15,337 nucleotides of DNA. Origin: an uncultured Chloroflexota bacterium (GTDB lineage Bacteria > Chloroflexota > Dehalococcoidia > UBA2247 > RBG-13-53-26). The notes under the pieces were generated by a model. That model was not told the DNA's origin. It made no database searches and saw nothing but the letters and a program-made list of their open reading frames with translations. The stretch covers positions 1-15,337 of the forward strand of contig CALMBS010000030.1 in assembly GCA_937860285.1 (NCBI GenBank), written 5' to 3'. Of this stretch, positions 5,882 through 14,978 are shown in pieces. Made by a program: the position numbers and the translations under genes. Position 1 is the first letter of the stretch; each line of letters starts with the position of its first letter.

Positions 5882-6898
5882 ATGGGTGTGTCAGCTAGCT
5901 CTCATTCCGGCGAATCGAAGGTGTGCCTGGTGACCGGGGGCGCCGGCATGCTGGGACGGGCCATTGTCTCCCAGCTCCTGGAGAGGGGCCAGAGCGTTCG
6001 CATTATCGACCTCGAACCGGCGGAGGATGACCGGGCCGAGATGATGATGGGCGACATCCGGGATGCGGCCGCCGTCAAGAGGGCCTGCACCGGAGTGGAC
6101 ACGGTCTTCCACACGGCGGCGGCCGTATGGGACCCCAGACTGCCGCCCGGGATCTATGAGGACACGAACGTGAAGGGTACCCGGATAATAGTCGACGCCT
6201 GCCTCCAGCTGGGCGTGCCGCGGCTGGTATATAGCAGCAGCCTGGACGTGGTCCTGGACGGGAAATGCAGCCACCGCCTGGCCGATGAGTCCGCGCCCTA
6301 TCCGGCCGATGTGACGAAGATGAACCGATATGCGTACAGCAAGATGATGGGAGAGCTGGCTGTGATCAAGGCCAACGGGCCGGCACTGTCCACCTGCTCC
6401 CTGCGCATCGTGGGGATGTACGGCCCCGGCGACAAGTACCACCTGCCCAACGTGATAAAGGTGGTCAAGAGCGGCCTCAACGTACACCTGGGCGATGGAA
6501 AGGCACAGTTCAGCCATGTCTTCTCCGGGAACGCGGCCCATGCTCACATACTGGCGGCCGAACACCTGGGGCCCGGCTCGCCGGTGGCTGGACAGGTGTA
6601 CTTCATCACCGACCACGACACGGGCAACTTCTTCGAGTTCATGGACCCGTTCCTGGACCAGCTCGGCATACACCGGCCCAGGGTTTCCATCCCTCACCGT
6701 GTGGCGAATATCGTGGCGGGGGTGGTGGAGAGGTGCAGCAAGACATCCAACTTCAACCGGTTCTCGGTCTACTCCACCTGTGTGGACTCCACGTTCGTGC
6801 ACCACAAGGCGACCCGTGATTTCGGCTACCAGCCGAGGTACTCCCGGGAAGAGGCGTTCAATATCACCCTGGGGTGGTTGAAGACCCAAAGACTCTAG
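5882..6898 (+). CDS. NAD-dependent epimerase/3-beta-hydroxysteroid dehydrogenase-type extended SDR
   Basis: ATG 5882 is preferred over the in-frame ATG at 5804, because GGAAGGGGG lies four bases upstream and the Rossmann strand follows soon after; the product is 338 aa. TGGAGMLG (18-25) is the extended-SDR nucleotide motif, D43 (IIDLE) after strand 2 suggests NAD(H), YSSS (117-120) holds the catalytic Ser, and Y150-x3-K154 is the catalytic pair. The C-terminal region with FSHVFSGNAAHAHILAAEHL and GQVYFITDHD resembles 3-beta-HSD and sterol-4-carboxylate dehydrogenase (NSDHL-like) proteins. The probable reaction is oxidation of a 3-hydroxyl on a polycyclic or isoprenoid lipid, but other sugar or lipid substrates are possible. 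It is the second gene of the SDR pair. Confidence 0.87.
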   Translation: MGVSASSHSGESKVCLVTGGAGMLGRAIVSQLLERGQSVRIIDLEPAEDDRAEMMMGDIRDAAAVKRACTGVDTVFHTAAAVWDPRLPPGIYEDTNVKGTRIIVDACLQLGVPRLVYSSSLDVVLDGKCSHRLADESAPYPADVTKMNRYAYSKMMGELAVIKANGPALSTCSLRIVGMYGPGDKYHLPNVIKVVKSGLNVHLGDGKAQFSHVFSGNAAHAHILAAEHLGPGSPVAGQVYFITDHDTGNFFEFMDPFLDQLGIHRPRVSIPHRVANIVAGVVERCSKTSNFNRFSVYSTCVDSTFVHHKATRDFGYQPRYSREEAFNITLGWLKTQRL

Positions 6899-6934
6899 AG
6901 GCCGTGACACCGGCACCGTGGCCTGCTGATGGTA

Positions 6935-6963
6935 TTGACAGCCGCAGCCAGTTAGGTTATATT
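6935..6963 (+). promoter_or_regulatory. Near-consensus sigma70 promoter of the perR-katG unit
   Basis: TTGACA (6935-6940), a 17-base spacer, and TATATT (6958-6963) form a near-perfect promoter, the best in the window. Transcription would start near 6970, leaving a short leader of about 27 bases before the ATG at 6997. The local sequence 6950-6982 is notably AT-rich compared with its surroundings. Confidence 0.8.
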
Positions 6964-6968
6964 CCTAA
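6952..6968. promoter_or_regulatory. Candidate PerR/Fur-type operator overlapping the -10 box
   Basis: TTAGG-TTATATT-CCTAA is an inverted repeat with 5-bp arms and a 7-base spacer, centred on the -10 element. Its AT-rich character fits Fur-family boxes, although it is not a close copy of the Bacillus PerR box (TTATAATNATTATAA). Binding here would block RNA polymerase, as expected for autorepression by the adjacent regulator. Confidence 0.5.
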
Positions 6969-6996
6969 TTAGTAACTATTCTCTTGCAGGCTGAGG

Positions 6997-7455
6997 ATGC
7001 CCCGGCAGCGCGTTTCCAACGAAGACGACATAAAAGCCTATCGGCTTTTGGCCAAGAAGCTCGGGTTGAAGATGACGCCCCAGCGGCTGCAGATCTTCGA
7101 CGCGCTGATGTCGATGAAAGGCCACCCCTCGGCGGAGGATGTCTTCGAGGCGGTCAGACCGAAGGTTCCCAGTATGTCCTTGGACACGGTCTATCGAACC
7201 CTGGCCCTTCTCGAGCACCATGGGGCCATCAGCAGGGTGCAGCATGCCGATGACAAGGCCCGCTATGACTCGGAAACGAGGCGGCACTGTCATCTGGTCT
7301 GTACCCGGTGCCGCGCCATCGAGGACTTCTACTGGCCCGAGATTGAGGAGCTCCAGGCGCCGGATGAGACGGCGCAGTGGGGTAAGATCGAGAGAAGGTA
7401 CCTGGAACTGCGGGGCATCTGCCGAGACTGCCTGGCGAAGGACGCCCGGCAATAG
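6997..7455 (+). CDS. perR: PerR-type peroxide-sensing Fur-family repressor
   Basis: This 152-aa protein has a winged helix at about 12-84 (MTPQRLQIFDAL; SLDTVYRTLALLE recognition region) and a metal-binding dimerisation domain at 88-150. With a constant offset of six, every known Bacillus PerR ligand is present. The regulatory Fe/Mn site is H43, D91, H97, H99, D110 (H37, D85, H91, H93, D104 in B. subtilis). The structural zinc site is C102, C105, C142, C145 (C96, C99, C136, C139). D91 and H97/H99 are the residues that make PerR, rather than Fur, peroxide-sensitive through metal-catalysed histidine oxidation. The ATG at 6997 has GAGG abutting it, a weak and close ribosome-binding site. katG follows 37 bases downstream, so H2O2 would relieve repression of both genes. 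Numbering of the B. subtilis residues is from memory. Confidence 0.88.
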   Translation: MPRQRVSNEDDIKAYRLLAKKLGLKMTPQRLQIFDALMSMKGHPSAEDVFEAVRPKVPSMSLDTVYRTLALLEHHGAISRVQHADDKARYDSETRRHCHLVCTRCRAIEDFYWPEIEELQAPDETAQWGKIERRYLELRGICRDCLAKDARQ

Positions 7456-7492
7456 ACCACGATTAGTCCATATCGGGAAAGGAGGAGACACT

Positions 7493-9685
<2,193 letters not shown>

Positions 9686-9728
9686 CGGGTGTTCTGAAGG
9701 CTCCACGGAGCCACCTGGCCGCTTATGA

Positions 9729-9770
9729 GGGCGGCGTTTCAGGGCAATCTGGGACGCCGCCCTTTCTGTT
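9729..9770 (+). terminator. Intrinsic terminator after katG
   Basis: GGGCGGCGT (9729-9737) pairs perfectly with ACGCCGCCC (9754-9762) across a 16-base loop. It is followed at once by TTTCTGTT. It lies 44 bases after the katG stop. Between it and the next frame (9771-9883) I see no further gene. Confidence 0.8.
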
Positions 9771-9883
9771 GTGCAGCATCGTTGAGTATCTGTTGATTTC
9801 TCCGCGGAGGAATTGACACCCTGTTGAGCATCCTGACCGTATGCTTCAGAGGTCAGATTTCGCGCCGAAGCTGGGGGGTTGCC

Positions 9884-10138
9884 GTGGACCATGCACTTGT
9901 GCCAAGGGACAAACAGCGCTTACTGGTCATCGCGGAGTGCCCGCGTTGCCACAGCATGAAGGTCCTCGAGCGGGAAGGGTTCCACATCCTTGGCAGATGG
10001 GAGTGCCGCGACTGCTGGAAGGTGTTCTTCTCTCCGGAATGGGCCCATCACGCGTATCCACGCGGCAACAGGCCGCCCAAGCATGCCATCTGGTGCGATA
10101 TTCGCCTTCGGCGGATGCAGAGGACCAGGGATCAGTGA
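9884..10138 (+). CDS. Small zinc-ribbon protein, function unknown
   Basis: The frame encodes a single treble-clef or zinc-ribbon knuckle pair, CPRCHSMKV ... WECRDCWKVFF, that is C-x2-C-x20-C-x2-C. The surrounding basic and aromatic residues are like the N-terminal zinc ribbons of transposases or small nucleic-acid-binding proteins. The start is uncertain. GTG 9884 has GGGGGG five bases upstream and gives 84 aa, while TTG 9824 gives 104 aa with GGAGG thirteen bases away. No catalytic transposase domain follows. The C-terminal 30 residues are basic (RLRRMQRTRDQ), consistent with nucleic-acid binding. It could be free-standing or the leftover front of a larger gene. Confidence 0.55.
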   Translation: MDHALVPRDKQRLLVIAECPRCHSMKVLEREGFHILGRWECRDCWKVFFSPEWAHHAYPRGNRPPKHAIWCDIRLRRMQRTRDQ

Positions 10139-10184
10139 ACCGCTGTTTGCGGTCTGGCCGCCAACGCGATCGGGGTAAGTGAGG

Positions 10185-10292
10185 ATGTCAGAAGAGAACG
10201 GCGATAAGAAGGAACCGAGGCCGGGCCCAAAAGAGGGCGACGGGAGTACGAGCGGGAACGGCAGGCACACGATCCCGGCTCAGATGCTATAG
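10185..10292 (+). CDS. Tiny polar ORF (35 aa), uncertain
   Basis: ATG 10185, preceded by GTGAGG, encodes MSEENGDKKEPRPGPKEGDG and a further 15 polar residues, ending at TAG 10290-10292. The peptide is charged, Gly/Pro-rich and almost certainly disordered. It stops two bases before the ATG of the next gene. It may be a leader peptide coupled to that gene, or its original disordered N-terminus cut off by a stop or frameshift. Real translation is unproven. Confidence 0.3.
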   Translation: MSEENGDKKEPRPGPKEGDGSTSGNGRHTIPAQML

Positions 10293-10294
10293 GG

Positions 10295-10579
10295 ATGGTC
10301 ACCTCGATGGGCGACGGCTTGTTTCGACCGCATCTGGCGCCTGGGTGCTCGCACTACTGGGTCATCGAAGCCGCATTGGGTGTGATGAGCAGGGGGGCAT
10401 GCAGTATCTGCGGAGAGGAGAGGCTGTTCAGAAACCACCCCCTCCCGTCAGAGTTTGCCCAATTGAGGGCCATCCCTGATCGGAACGAGGCCAATGAAGG
10501 CTTCGCGACGGAGGGTGGCGGGGACTACCAGCCATTTCCACTGCCGCGAGGTAGATGTCCGAAGCCCCGGTTCGTATAG
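10295..10579 (+). CDS. Small putative zinc-binding protein with C-S-H-Y-W ... C-S-I-C motif
   Basis: This 94-aa frame has its only recognisable part at residues 18-46: GCSHYWVIEAALGVMSRGAC followed by SICGEERLFRN. The spacing C-x-H-(Y/H)-W-x-I-E ... G-x-x-S-R-G-x-C-x-x-C-G-x-x-R-x-F-x-N matches a small, unnamed zinc-finger-like family that I associate with Chloroflexota. The presumed ligands are C19, H21, C38 and C41. The C-terminal half (about 50-94) looks low in information. No good ribosome-binding site precedes ATG 10295, so translation may depend on coupling to the tiny frame that ends two bases upstream. The function is unknown. Confidence 0.55.
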   Translation: MVTSMGDGLFRPHLAPGCSHYWVIEAALGVMSRGACSICGEERLFRNHPLPSEFAQLRAIPDRNEANEGFATEGGGDYQPFPLPRGRCPKPRFV

Positions 10580-10616
10580 CTGGCGGGACCCTGAGTGAAT
10601 GAAAAGGAGGTTTGAA

Positions 10617-10994
10617 ATGGCCAGTGCATTGGCGCTAGTAGGCAAGATCGGATTCGTTGTCGGTATCGCCATCGCCATCATCGGCGGCATCTGGGGGGGA
10701 GACGCCCTTCCCGAGCACGGTTGGGTGATCTGGCTGCTGCTGATCGCCGGCATCATCATCGGGCTGCTCAACGTGACGGCCAAGGAAGCATCGACCGTTT
10801 TGACCGCCGCGGTCGCTCTGATCATACTCAGCATCTGGGGACCGTACGGTCTCGAGCCGGTGGCTGAGCACGTGTCCCAGGACCTGGCGAATGAGGTCCT
10901 CGGCATCGTCTACTGCTTCGGCCTGCTTATGGCTCCGGCAGCCATCATTGTGGCCATCAAAGCGGTCATTGCCACCGCCAAGCCAGGAGACTAG
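10617..10994 (+). CDS. Small membrane protein with about four TM helices, function unknown
   Basis: This is a 125-aa protein. ATG 10617 is preferred over the in-frame ATG at 10599 because AAAAGGAGG sits between the two, six bases before 10617. Hydrophobic segments lie at about 5-28 (FVVGIAIAIIGGIWGG), 36-54 (WVIWLLLIAGIIIGLLN), 59-80 (ASTVLTAAVALIILSIWG) and 94-120 (VLGIVYCFGLLMAPAAIIVA). Loops are very short and there is no soluble domain. The second helix region is followed by a short polar VTAKEA turn. It belongs to no family I can name. Its position ahead of a GlsB/YeaQ-type stress protein suggests an envelope or stress role, but this is context only. Confidence 0.78.
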   Translation: MASALALVGKIGFVVGIAIAIIGGIWGGDALPEHGWVIWLLLIAGIIIGLLNVTAKEASTVLTAAVALIILSIWGPYGLEPVAEHVSQDLANEVLGIVYCFGLLMAPAAIIVAIKAVIATAKPGD

Positions 10995-11016
10995 CCTCGT
11001 GCGATGTTCCTGCGGC

Positions 11017-11050
11017 AGACAGGCACCCCTTTCTGGCCGGGTGCCTGTCT
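11017..11050. terminator. Strong 12-bp perfect hairpin between the two small membrane protein genes
   Basis: AGACAGGCACCC (11017-11028) pairs exactly with GGGTGCCTGTCT (11039-11050) across a 10-base loop. It lies 23 bases after the four-TM gene. There is no T-run after it, so it may be a leaky or Rho-assisted terminator or an mRNA-stabilising element. Confidence 0.55.
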
Positions 11051-11097
11051 CAGATGGCTGGTGGTCGTGGTTGATCTGAAGGAAAGGAGGTGAGGAC

Positions 11098-11364
11098 ATG
11101 GGTATTCTCTGGTACATACTGGCAGGTGCGGTGGTGGGTATCCTCGCCAGGTTGATTCACCCTGGCCGGGAACGCATGGGGTGGATCATGACCCTCCTGA
11201 TCGGCATTGGCGCGTGTTTTCTGGCCGGGCTCATCGGCGACCTGGTCGGCTGGTGGGACGCCATATCATGGCTGGGCTTCATCGTCGCCGTGGCCGTGGC
11301 GGTCCTGCTGCTGATGATCTACGGCAGGCTGGCTGGCGGCAGAAGCGGTGCCGCATCCCGCTGA
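11098..11364 (+). CDS. GlsB/YeaQ/YmgE-family (transglycosylase-associated) small membrane protein
   Basis: This 88-aa protein starts behind AAAGGAGGTGAGGAC. It shows the family pattern: helix 1 with ILWYILAGAVVGILARLIHP (3-22), a short basic loop with the G-R-E/D element (GRERMGW), helix 2 (WIMTLLIGIGACFLAGLIG, about 29-47), and helix 3 (ISWLGFIVAVAVAVLLLMIY, 56-75) ending in GRLAGGRSG. Family members are 80-90 aa, so this is full length. The family is linked to general and envelope stress in other bacteria; the biochemical role is not established and the transglycosylase name is historical. It stands alone between two strong hairpins. Confidence 0.85.
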   Translation: MGILWYILAGAVVGILARLIHPGRERMGWIMTLLIGIGACFLAGLIGDLVGWWDAISWLGFIVAVAVAVLLLMIYGRLAGGRSGAASR

Positions 11365-11378
11365 GTTCGCGGGCAACC

Positions 11379-11444
11379 GGGCAGAGGGCCCCTCTTCACA
11401 CCCAGGTCGCCCTGACAGGCGATCTATCCAAAGGCCCTCTGCCC
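11379..11444 (+). terminator. Long nested hairpin downstream of the GlsB-type gene
   Basis: GGGCAGAGGGCC (11379-11390) pairs perfectly with GGCCCTCTGCCC (11433-11444). Within its 42-base loop a second small stem (TCGCC/GGCGA) can form, and CGTCCTCTTTC follows the outer stem. It is probably a terminator, but the long structured loop is unusual. The region 11445-11594 holds a GTTGC/GCAAC repeat cluster (11535-11555) and no gene. Confidence 0.5.
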
Positions 11445-11534
11445 CGTCCTCTTTCAGACCTCTGGCTGCTTTGCCTGTGCCCATCAACGGCACGGGCCAT
11501 CCGTGATGCACATTCGGAGTGACGGAGGACCCTG

Positions 11535-11555
11535 GTTGCGTGTGGCAACTGTTGC
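11535..11555. promoter_or_regulatory. GTTGC-GCAAC-GTTGC repeat cluster upstream of the kinase gene
   Basis: GTTGC (11535-11539), GCAAC (11545-11549) and GTTGC (11551-11555) lie 40-60 bases ahead of the kinase start. The first two form an inverted repeat and the outer two a direct repeat. Such an array could be a binding site for the downstream OmpR-type regulator, but 5-base units are short and this is only a candidate. A TAGTAT (11566 region) nearby might be a -10 box without a good -35. Confidence 0.25.
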
Positions 11556-11594
11556 TCGACGGGTGGTAGTATTGGCTGGGACGGGTTCGCGTCG

Positions 11595-13226
11595 ATGAAG
11601 AAATGCTCCATCCTGCTCCTTTGTGCGTCGTTGCTTGCTCTTCTTGTTCCCAGCGCAGCCGCTTCTGCCGGTGATTCGATCACAGTCAGAGTCGGGGTTT
11701 ATGAGAACAGCCCCAAGATCTTCGCTGATGAGGAAGGCCGCGCGTCTGGATTCTGGGGAGACATCGTGAAGTACATCGCCTCGGAGGAAGGGTGGCGGGT
11801 CGAGTATGTACCCGGAACCTGGAACGAGTGTTTGACCAGGCTGCAGAGCAACGAAATAGACATGATGCCGGACGTGGCATACACAGAGGACAGGGCCGCG
11901 CTGTACGATTTCTCCAAAGAGGCCGTCTATGTGAGCTGGTCACGGGTTTATGCCAGAAGAGGGGTCCACATAGAGTCCATTCTTGACCTCGAAGGGAAGA
12001 ACGTTGCGGTGTTGAGGGGCAGCGTGAACGTCGAGGGCCCGGAAGGCATTAAGACGCTGGTCAGTGCCTTTGATGTCCAATGCGAGTTCATTGAGACTGA
12101 TAGCTACAACAGTGTCTTTGAGCTGGCGGACGCTGGAGAGGCTGATGCGGCGGTTGTCAGCAAGGACTACGGTCACCTGCACGCGGCGGATTATGACGTG
12201 GTGGAGACGCCCATCGTCTTCCAGCCTTCCTCCCTCCATTTTGCCTTGACCAAAGGCTCAAGCCTGACACCCTATCTCATAGAGAGAGTCGACTCCCGTG
12301 TGGAAGAGCTCAAGGGCGATCAGGGCTCTCTCTACTACAGGTCTCTGGAGAGCTGGCTGGGAATCAGACCCGCGGGGGGAAGCGTAGCCAGGATTCCCCG
12401 ATGGGTCATCTGGACGCTGGTAGGGGTGCTGCTGTTGGTGTTGCTGCTGGCCGCAGGCGCGCTTTTCCTGAGCAGCCAGGTCAAGACCAGGACCAGGGAG
12501 CTGAAGGCCGAGGCCATCGAGCGCCAGAAATACGAGGAGATGGACAAGCTCAAGGGCAATCTCCTTTCCATGGTGTCACATGAGCTCCGCACGCCGCTGG
12601 CCACGATCAAGGGTTACTCCACCATGCTCATCGACTACAATGACAGGCTCGACAACGATGAGAAGGCCAGATCGCTGATGTCCATTGACAAAGCAACGGA
12701 CCGTCTGGTCAGCCTGGTGGATCAACTGCTGGACATGTCACGCATGGAGGCGGGGCTGTTGAAGCTGGAGAAGGACCTCGTCGATCCGGCCGTGCTGACA
12801 GAGCAGACAGTGGCCGACGCGAGGTTGCGGGCGCCGGAGTACCGGCTTGAGGCGGATGTGCCAGCGGGCTTGCCGCTGGTGCGCATGGACGCTAACCGTA
12901 TTCGGCAGGTGCTCGAGAATCTGATCGACAATGCCGTCAAGTATGCCTCCAATGGGAGAGTGGTGACAGTGTCGGCGCTTTCCCGTGGCACTGAACTTGT
13001 CTTCAGCGTGGCTGACCATGGCCTGGGGATACCTGAAAGCGAGTTGGATAAGATCTTTGACCGGCTGTATCGTATAGAAGAGCGACCGGGGACACAGGTG
13101 CAGGGGCTGGGACTGGGACTGGCCATCTGCAGAGGATTGGTGGAGGCCCACGGAGGCCGGATCTGGGCGGAAAGCAGGATCGGCCAGGGCAGCCGGTTCG
13201 TCTTCACCATTCCATTGGGAGCTTGA
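11595..13226 (+). CDS. Membrane histidine kinase with periplasmic SBP_bac_3-type sensor domain
   Basis: This is a 543-aa protein. It has a signal peptide (1-24, LLLCASLLALLVPSAAASA) followed by a solute-binding-protein family 3 domain (about 29-257). Typical elements of that domain are VRVGVYENSPK, GFWGDIVKYIASEEGW, IDMMPDVAYTEDRAALYDFS and LEGKNVAVLRGS. One TM helix (about 268-293) leads into a short coiled stretch, the HisKA domain with phosphoacceptor His329 in MVSHELRTPLATIKGYS, and a HATPase_c domain with an N box (NLIDNAVKYA), G1 (DHGLGIP) and G2 (GLGLGLAI). The layout resembles BvgS/EvgS sensors but lacks PAS, receiver and HPt domains. The ligand is unknown; amino acids or other small solutes are typical for this fold. 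The start has only a weak GGGACGGG signal. The partner regulator begins 13 bases after the stop. Confidence 0.93.
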   Translation: MKKCSILLLCASLLALLVPSAAASAGDSITVRVGVYENSPKIFADEEGRASGFWGDIVKYIASEEGWRVEYVPGTWNECLTRLQSNEIDMMPDVAYTEDRAALYDFSKEAVYVSWSRVYARRGVHIESILDLEGKNVAVLRGSVNVEGPEGIKTLVSAFDVQCEFIETDSYNSVFELADAGEADAAVVSKDYGHLHAADYDVVETPIVFQPSSLHFALTKGSSLTPYLIERVDSRVEELKGDQGSLYYRSLESWLGIRPAGGSVARIPRWVIWTLVGVLLLVLLLAAGALFLSSQVKTRTRELKAEAIERQKYEEMDKLKGNLLSMVSHELRTPLATIKGYSTMLIDYNDRLDNDEKARSLMSIDKATDRLVSLVDQLLDMSRMEAGLLKLEKDLVDPAVLTEQTVADARLRAPEYRLEADVPAGLPLVRMDANRIRQVLENLIDNAVKYASNGRVVTVSALSRGTELVFSVADHGLGIPESELDKIFDRLYRIEERPGTQVQGLGLGLAICRGLVEAHGGRIWAESRIGQGSRFVFTIPLGA

Positions 13227-13239
13227 GGGGAGAGCAGAC

Positions 13240-13938
13240 ATGCCGCCAAGAGAAATCAAGGTTCTGGCTGTCGATGACGATGCGGAGATCCTCCGGCTTG
13301 TCCGGCGGGTGCTGGAGATGGAGGGTTTTGTCGTTGTCACGGCCGACAGCGGGAAGTCCGCACTGGAGGAGCTGGGCCGTGGGCAGTTCGATCTAGCGCT
13401 CCTGGACCTCATGATGCCGGGCATTGACGGCATGGCCGTCTGCCGGCACATCCGCAGCTTCTCCACCCTGCCTGTCATCCTTATCACTGCCAAAGCCCAT
13501 GATGACGACAAGGTGACGGGCCTCAACGCCGGCGCCGATGATTACATAACAAAACCCTTCTCAACACGGGAGCTCGTCGCCAGGGTGAAAGCGGTGCTAA
13601 GGCGCAGCCAGGTGACCTTTCCTGTCCCATCATCAGCCAGGATAGTGAGCGCTGACCTGGAGATCGACTTCCCCGCGAGGCGGGTGACTGTTGCCGGACA
13701 GGAAGTCAAGCTGACACCCACCGAGTTCAACCTTCTCCAGGAGTTGGCCCAGAACAGCGGCAAGGTGCTTACCCATACCCACCTGCTGAACCGCGTCTGG
13801 GGCAGCGAGTATGGCGGCGAAATGAGATATCTCCATGTCTACATCAGCCGGCTTCGCAAGGAGCTCGGGCTCGACAGACATGGTCAGCAGATGATCGAGA
13901 GCATCAGCGGCGTTGGATATCGCTTCAACATCCTGTGA
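13240..13938 (+). CDS. OmpR/PhoB-family response regulator
   Basis: This 232-aa protein is preceded by GGGGAGAG. The receiver domain (about 6-120) has the acidic pair D12/D13, phosphoacceptor D56 in LALLDLMMPGIDG, T83 in ILITAK and K105 in DYITKPFS, so all switch residues are present. The C-terminal winged helix (about 135-230) has KLTPTEFNLLQELAQNSGKV, RVWG, the recognition-helix region YLHVYISRLRKEL and the wing ISGVGYRFN. It should be phosphorylated by the upstream kinase and then bind direct repeats at promoters. The 13-base gap and shared strand indicate one operon. Targets cannot be read here; its own upstream region or nearby membrane-protein genes are natural candidates. Confidence 0.95.
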   Translation: MPPREIKVLAVDDDAEILRLVRRVLEMEGFVVVTADSGKSALEELGRGQFDLALLDLMMPGIDGMAVCRHIRSFSTLPVILITAKAHDDDKVTGLNAGADDYITKPFSTRELVARVKAVLRRSQVTFPVPSSARIVSADLEIDFPARRVTVAGQEVKLTPTEFNLLQELAQNSGKVLTHTHLLNRVWGSEYGGEMRYLHVYISRLRKELGLDRHGQQMIESISGVGYRFNIL

Positions 13939-13966
13939 ATCCGGTCCGGGGAAGGGGAATGGCATC

Positions 13967-14007
13967 AGGCCCGCCAATCCCCGGAAGAGGATGGAAATGG
14001 TGGGCCT
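13967..14007 (+). terminator. Possible hairpin terminator between the convergent regulator and methyltransferase genes
   Basis: AGGCCCGCCA (13967-13976) can pair with TGGTGGGCCT (13998-14007), with one G-U pair. The 21-base loop and the lack of a T-run make this a weak call. It lies about 30 bases after the regulator stop in a convergent gap of 122 bases. Confidence 0.35.
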
Positions 14008-14060
14008 GGCGTTGCAGCAGACGGAACCAGATCCTTCGAACCGGCGTTCAGCCCGGCAGC

Positions 14061-14933
14061 TCAGGGAGAAGGCTCTGTACCTGGTTCGGGGCTGTCAACC
14101 CCAGCGAGCGCACCCAACCCGGGGTCGTAGAGATTGTACCCGGTGGCCTCGGTGCGCCTGGCCGTCAGACGCAGCAGTCCTATGAATCTCCCATGGTCTT
14201 CTTCCAGGGCTTCGGCATCCGACGGAAAGAGGCTCTTCCCGGTGGCCTCGAGAGCCCGTTCGAAGTCCCGCCAGTGACGCCAGCCGTCCGGCAGCCTCTC
14301 GACGGCCGTTCGCGTTACCTTCGGGCATCCCTCCCACAGGTCCTGCCAGAACTCGGCGGTCTTGAAGCATCGGTCGTCGCTGTCCCAGAACACCTTGCCG
14401 TTGGACTGAGCTTGCGCCAGGTGCGGCGGGACCACGCTGCCGATAGGCTGCATCAGGCCGGGCACGACCACGCCCAGGAGCCCGCCCGGCCGCACGAAGC
14501 GGGAGAGGTAGTCCAGGTAGAGGGCGTCGGTGCCGAAATACTGGTAGGCATCAACGGAGATCGCCGCATCGAAAAAGCCCTGCGCCAAGGGTAGCGCGTG
14601 GGCCTCGGCCTTCAGGGGGCAGACCAGGTCGGCCATGCCTGACGCGACAACACGCTGCCAGTTGTGGTCGGGGCTCATCCACAGGTCGGCTGCCCAAACC
14701 CGCACGCCGAACTCCCGGGCGAGGAAGATGCTGGTCATGGCCTTGCCGCAGCCCAGGTCCAACACCCGCATTCCCGGCTTCAGAGGCAGCACCTCGCACA
14801 GCCACTCCGCCAGCCACACGGCGTTCGGCCCCATCTGGTTGTCCAGCATCCAGTCTTGATCGTACGATGCTGACCTGGGGAACTCATCCTTCTTCAGCAA
14901 CGACCTGACCTCATCCGTACTCGGCCTGTTCAT
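14061..14933 (-). CDS. Class I SAM-dependent methyltransferase
   Basis: This is a 290-aa protein. ATG 14933 is preferred over the in-frame ATG at 14978 because GGGAGGAAGG precedes it directly and the methyltransferase-like sequence starts soon after. Motif I is MRVLDLGCGKAMTSIFLARE (55-74) for SAM binding. D83 in WAADLW is the ribose-binding acidic residue, and FDAAISVDAYQYFG (121-134) and VRPGGLLGVVVPG (147-159) are the later motifs. The C-terminal third (about 165-290), with DDRCFKTAEFWQDLWEGCP and WRHWRDFERA, is less familiar and probably recognises the substrate. Small-molecule methylation is likely, given the lack of nucleic-acid or protein-binding modules; the substrate is unknown. It follows the DUF3795 gene by 45 bases on the same strand, probably as one operon. 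Confidence 0.88.
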   Translation of the reverse strand: MNRPSTDEVRSLLKKDEFPRSASYDQDWMLDNQMGPNAVWLAEWLCEVLPLKPGMRVLDLGCGKAMTSIFLAREFGVRVWAADLWMSPDHNWQRVVASGMADLVCPLKAEAHALPLAQGFFDAAISVDAYQYFGTDALYLDYLSRFVRPGGLLGVVVPGLMQPIGSVVPPHLAQAQSNGKVFWDSDDRCFKTAEFWQDLWEGCPKVTRTAVERLPDGWRHWRDFERALEATGKSLFPSDAEALEEDHGRFIGLLRLTARRTEATGYNLYDPGLGALAGVDSPEPGTEPSP

Positions 14934-14978
14934 GCCTTCCTCCCGATGAAGACCTCGTGTGAGCCATCCGGGGGACAA

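Noticed and set aside
7139..7492. N-terminal extension of KatG to 7139
   Set aside because: It overlaps perR in another frame; AAGGAGG before ATG 7493 and the normal KatG N-terminus decide the start.
13935..14594. 219-codon plus-strand frame opposite the methyltransferase
   Set aside because: Antisense to clear methyltransferase motifs, with no domain of its own.
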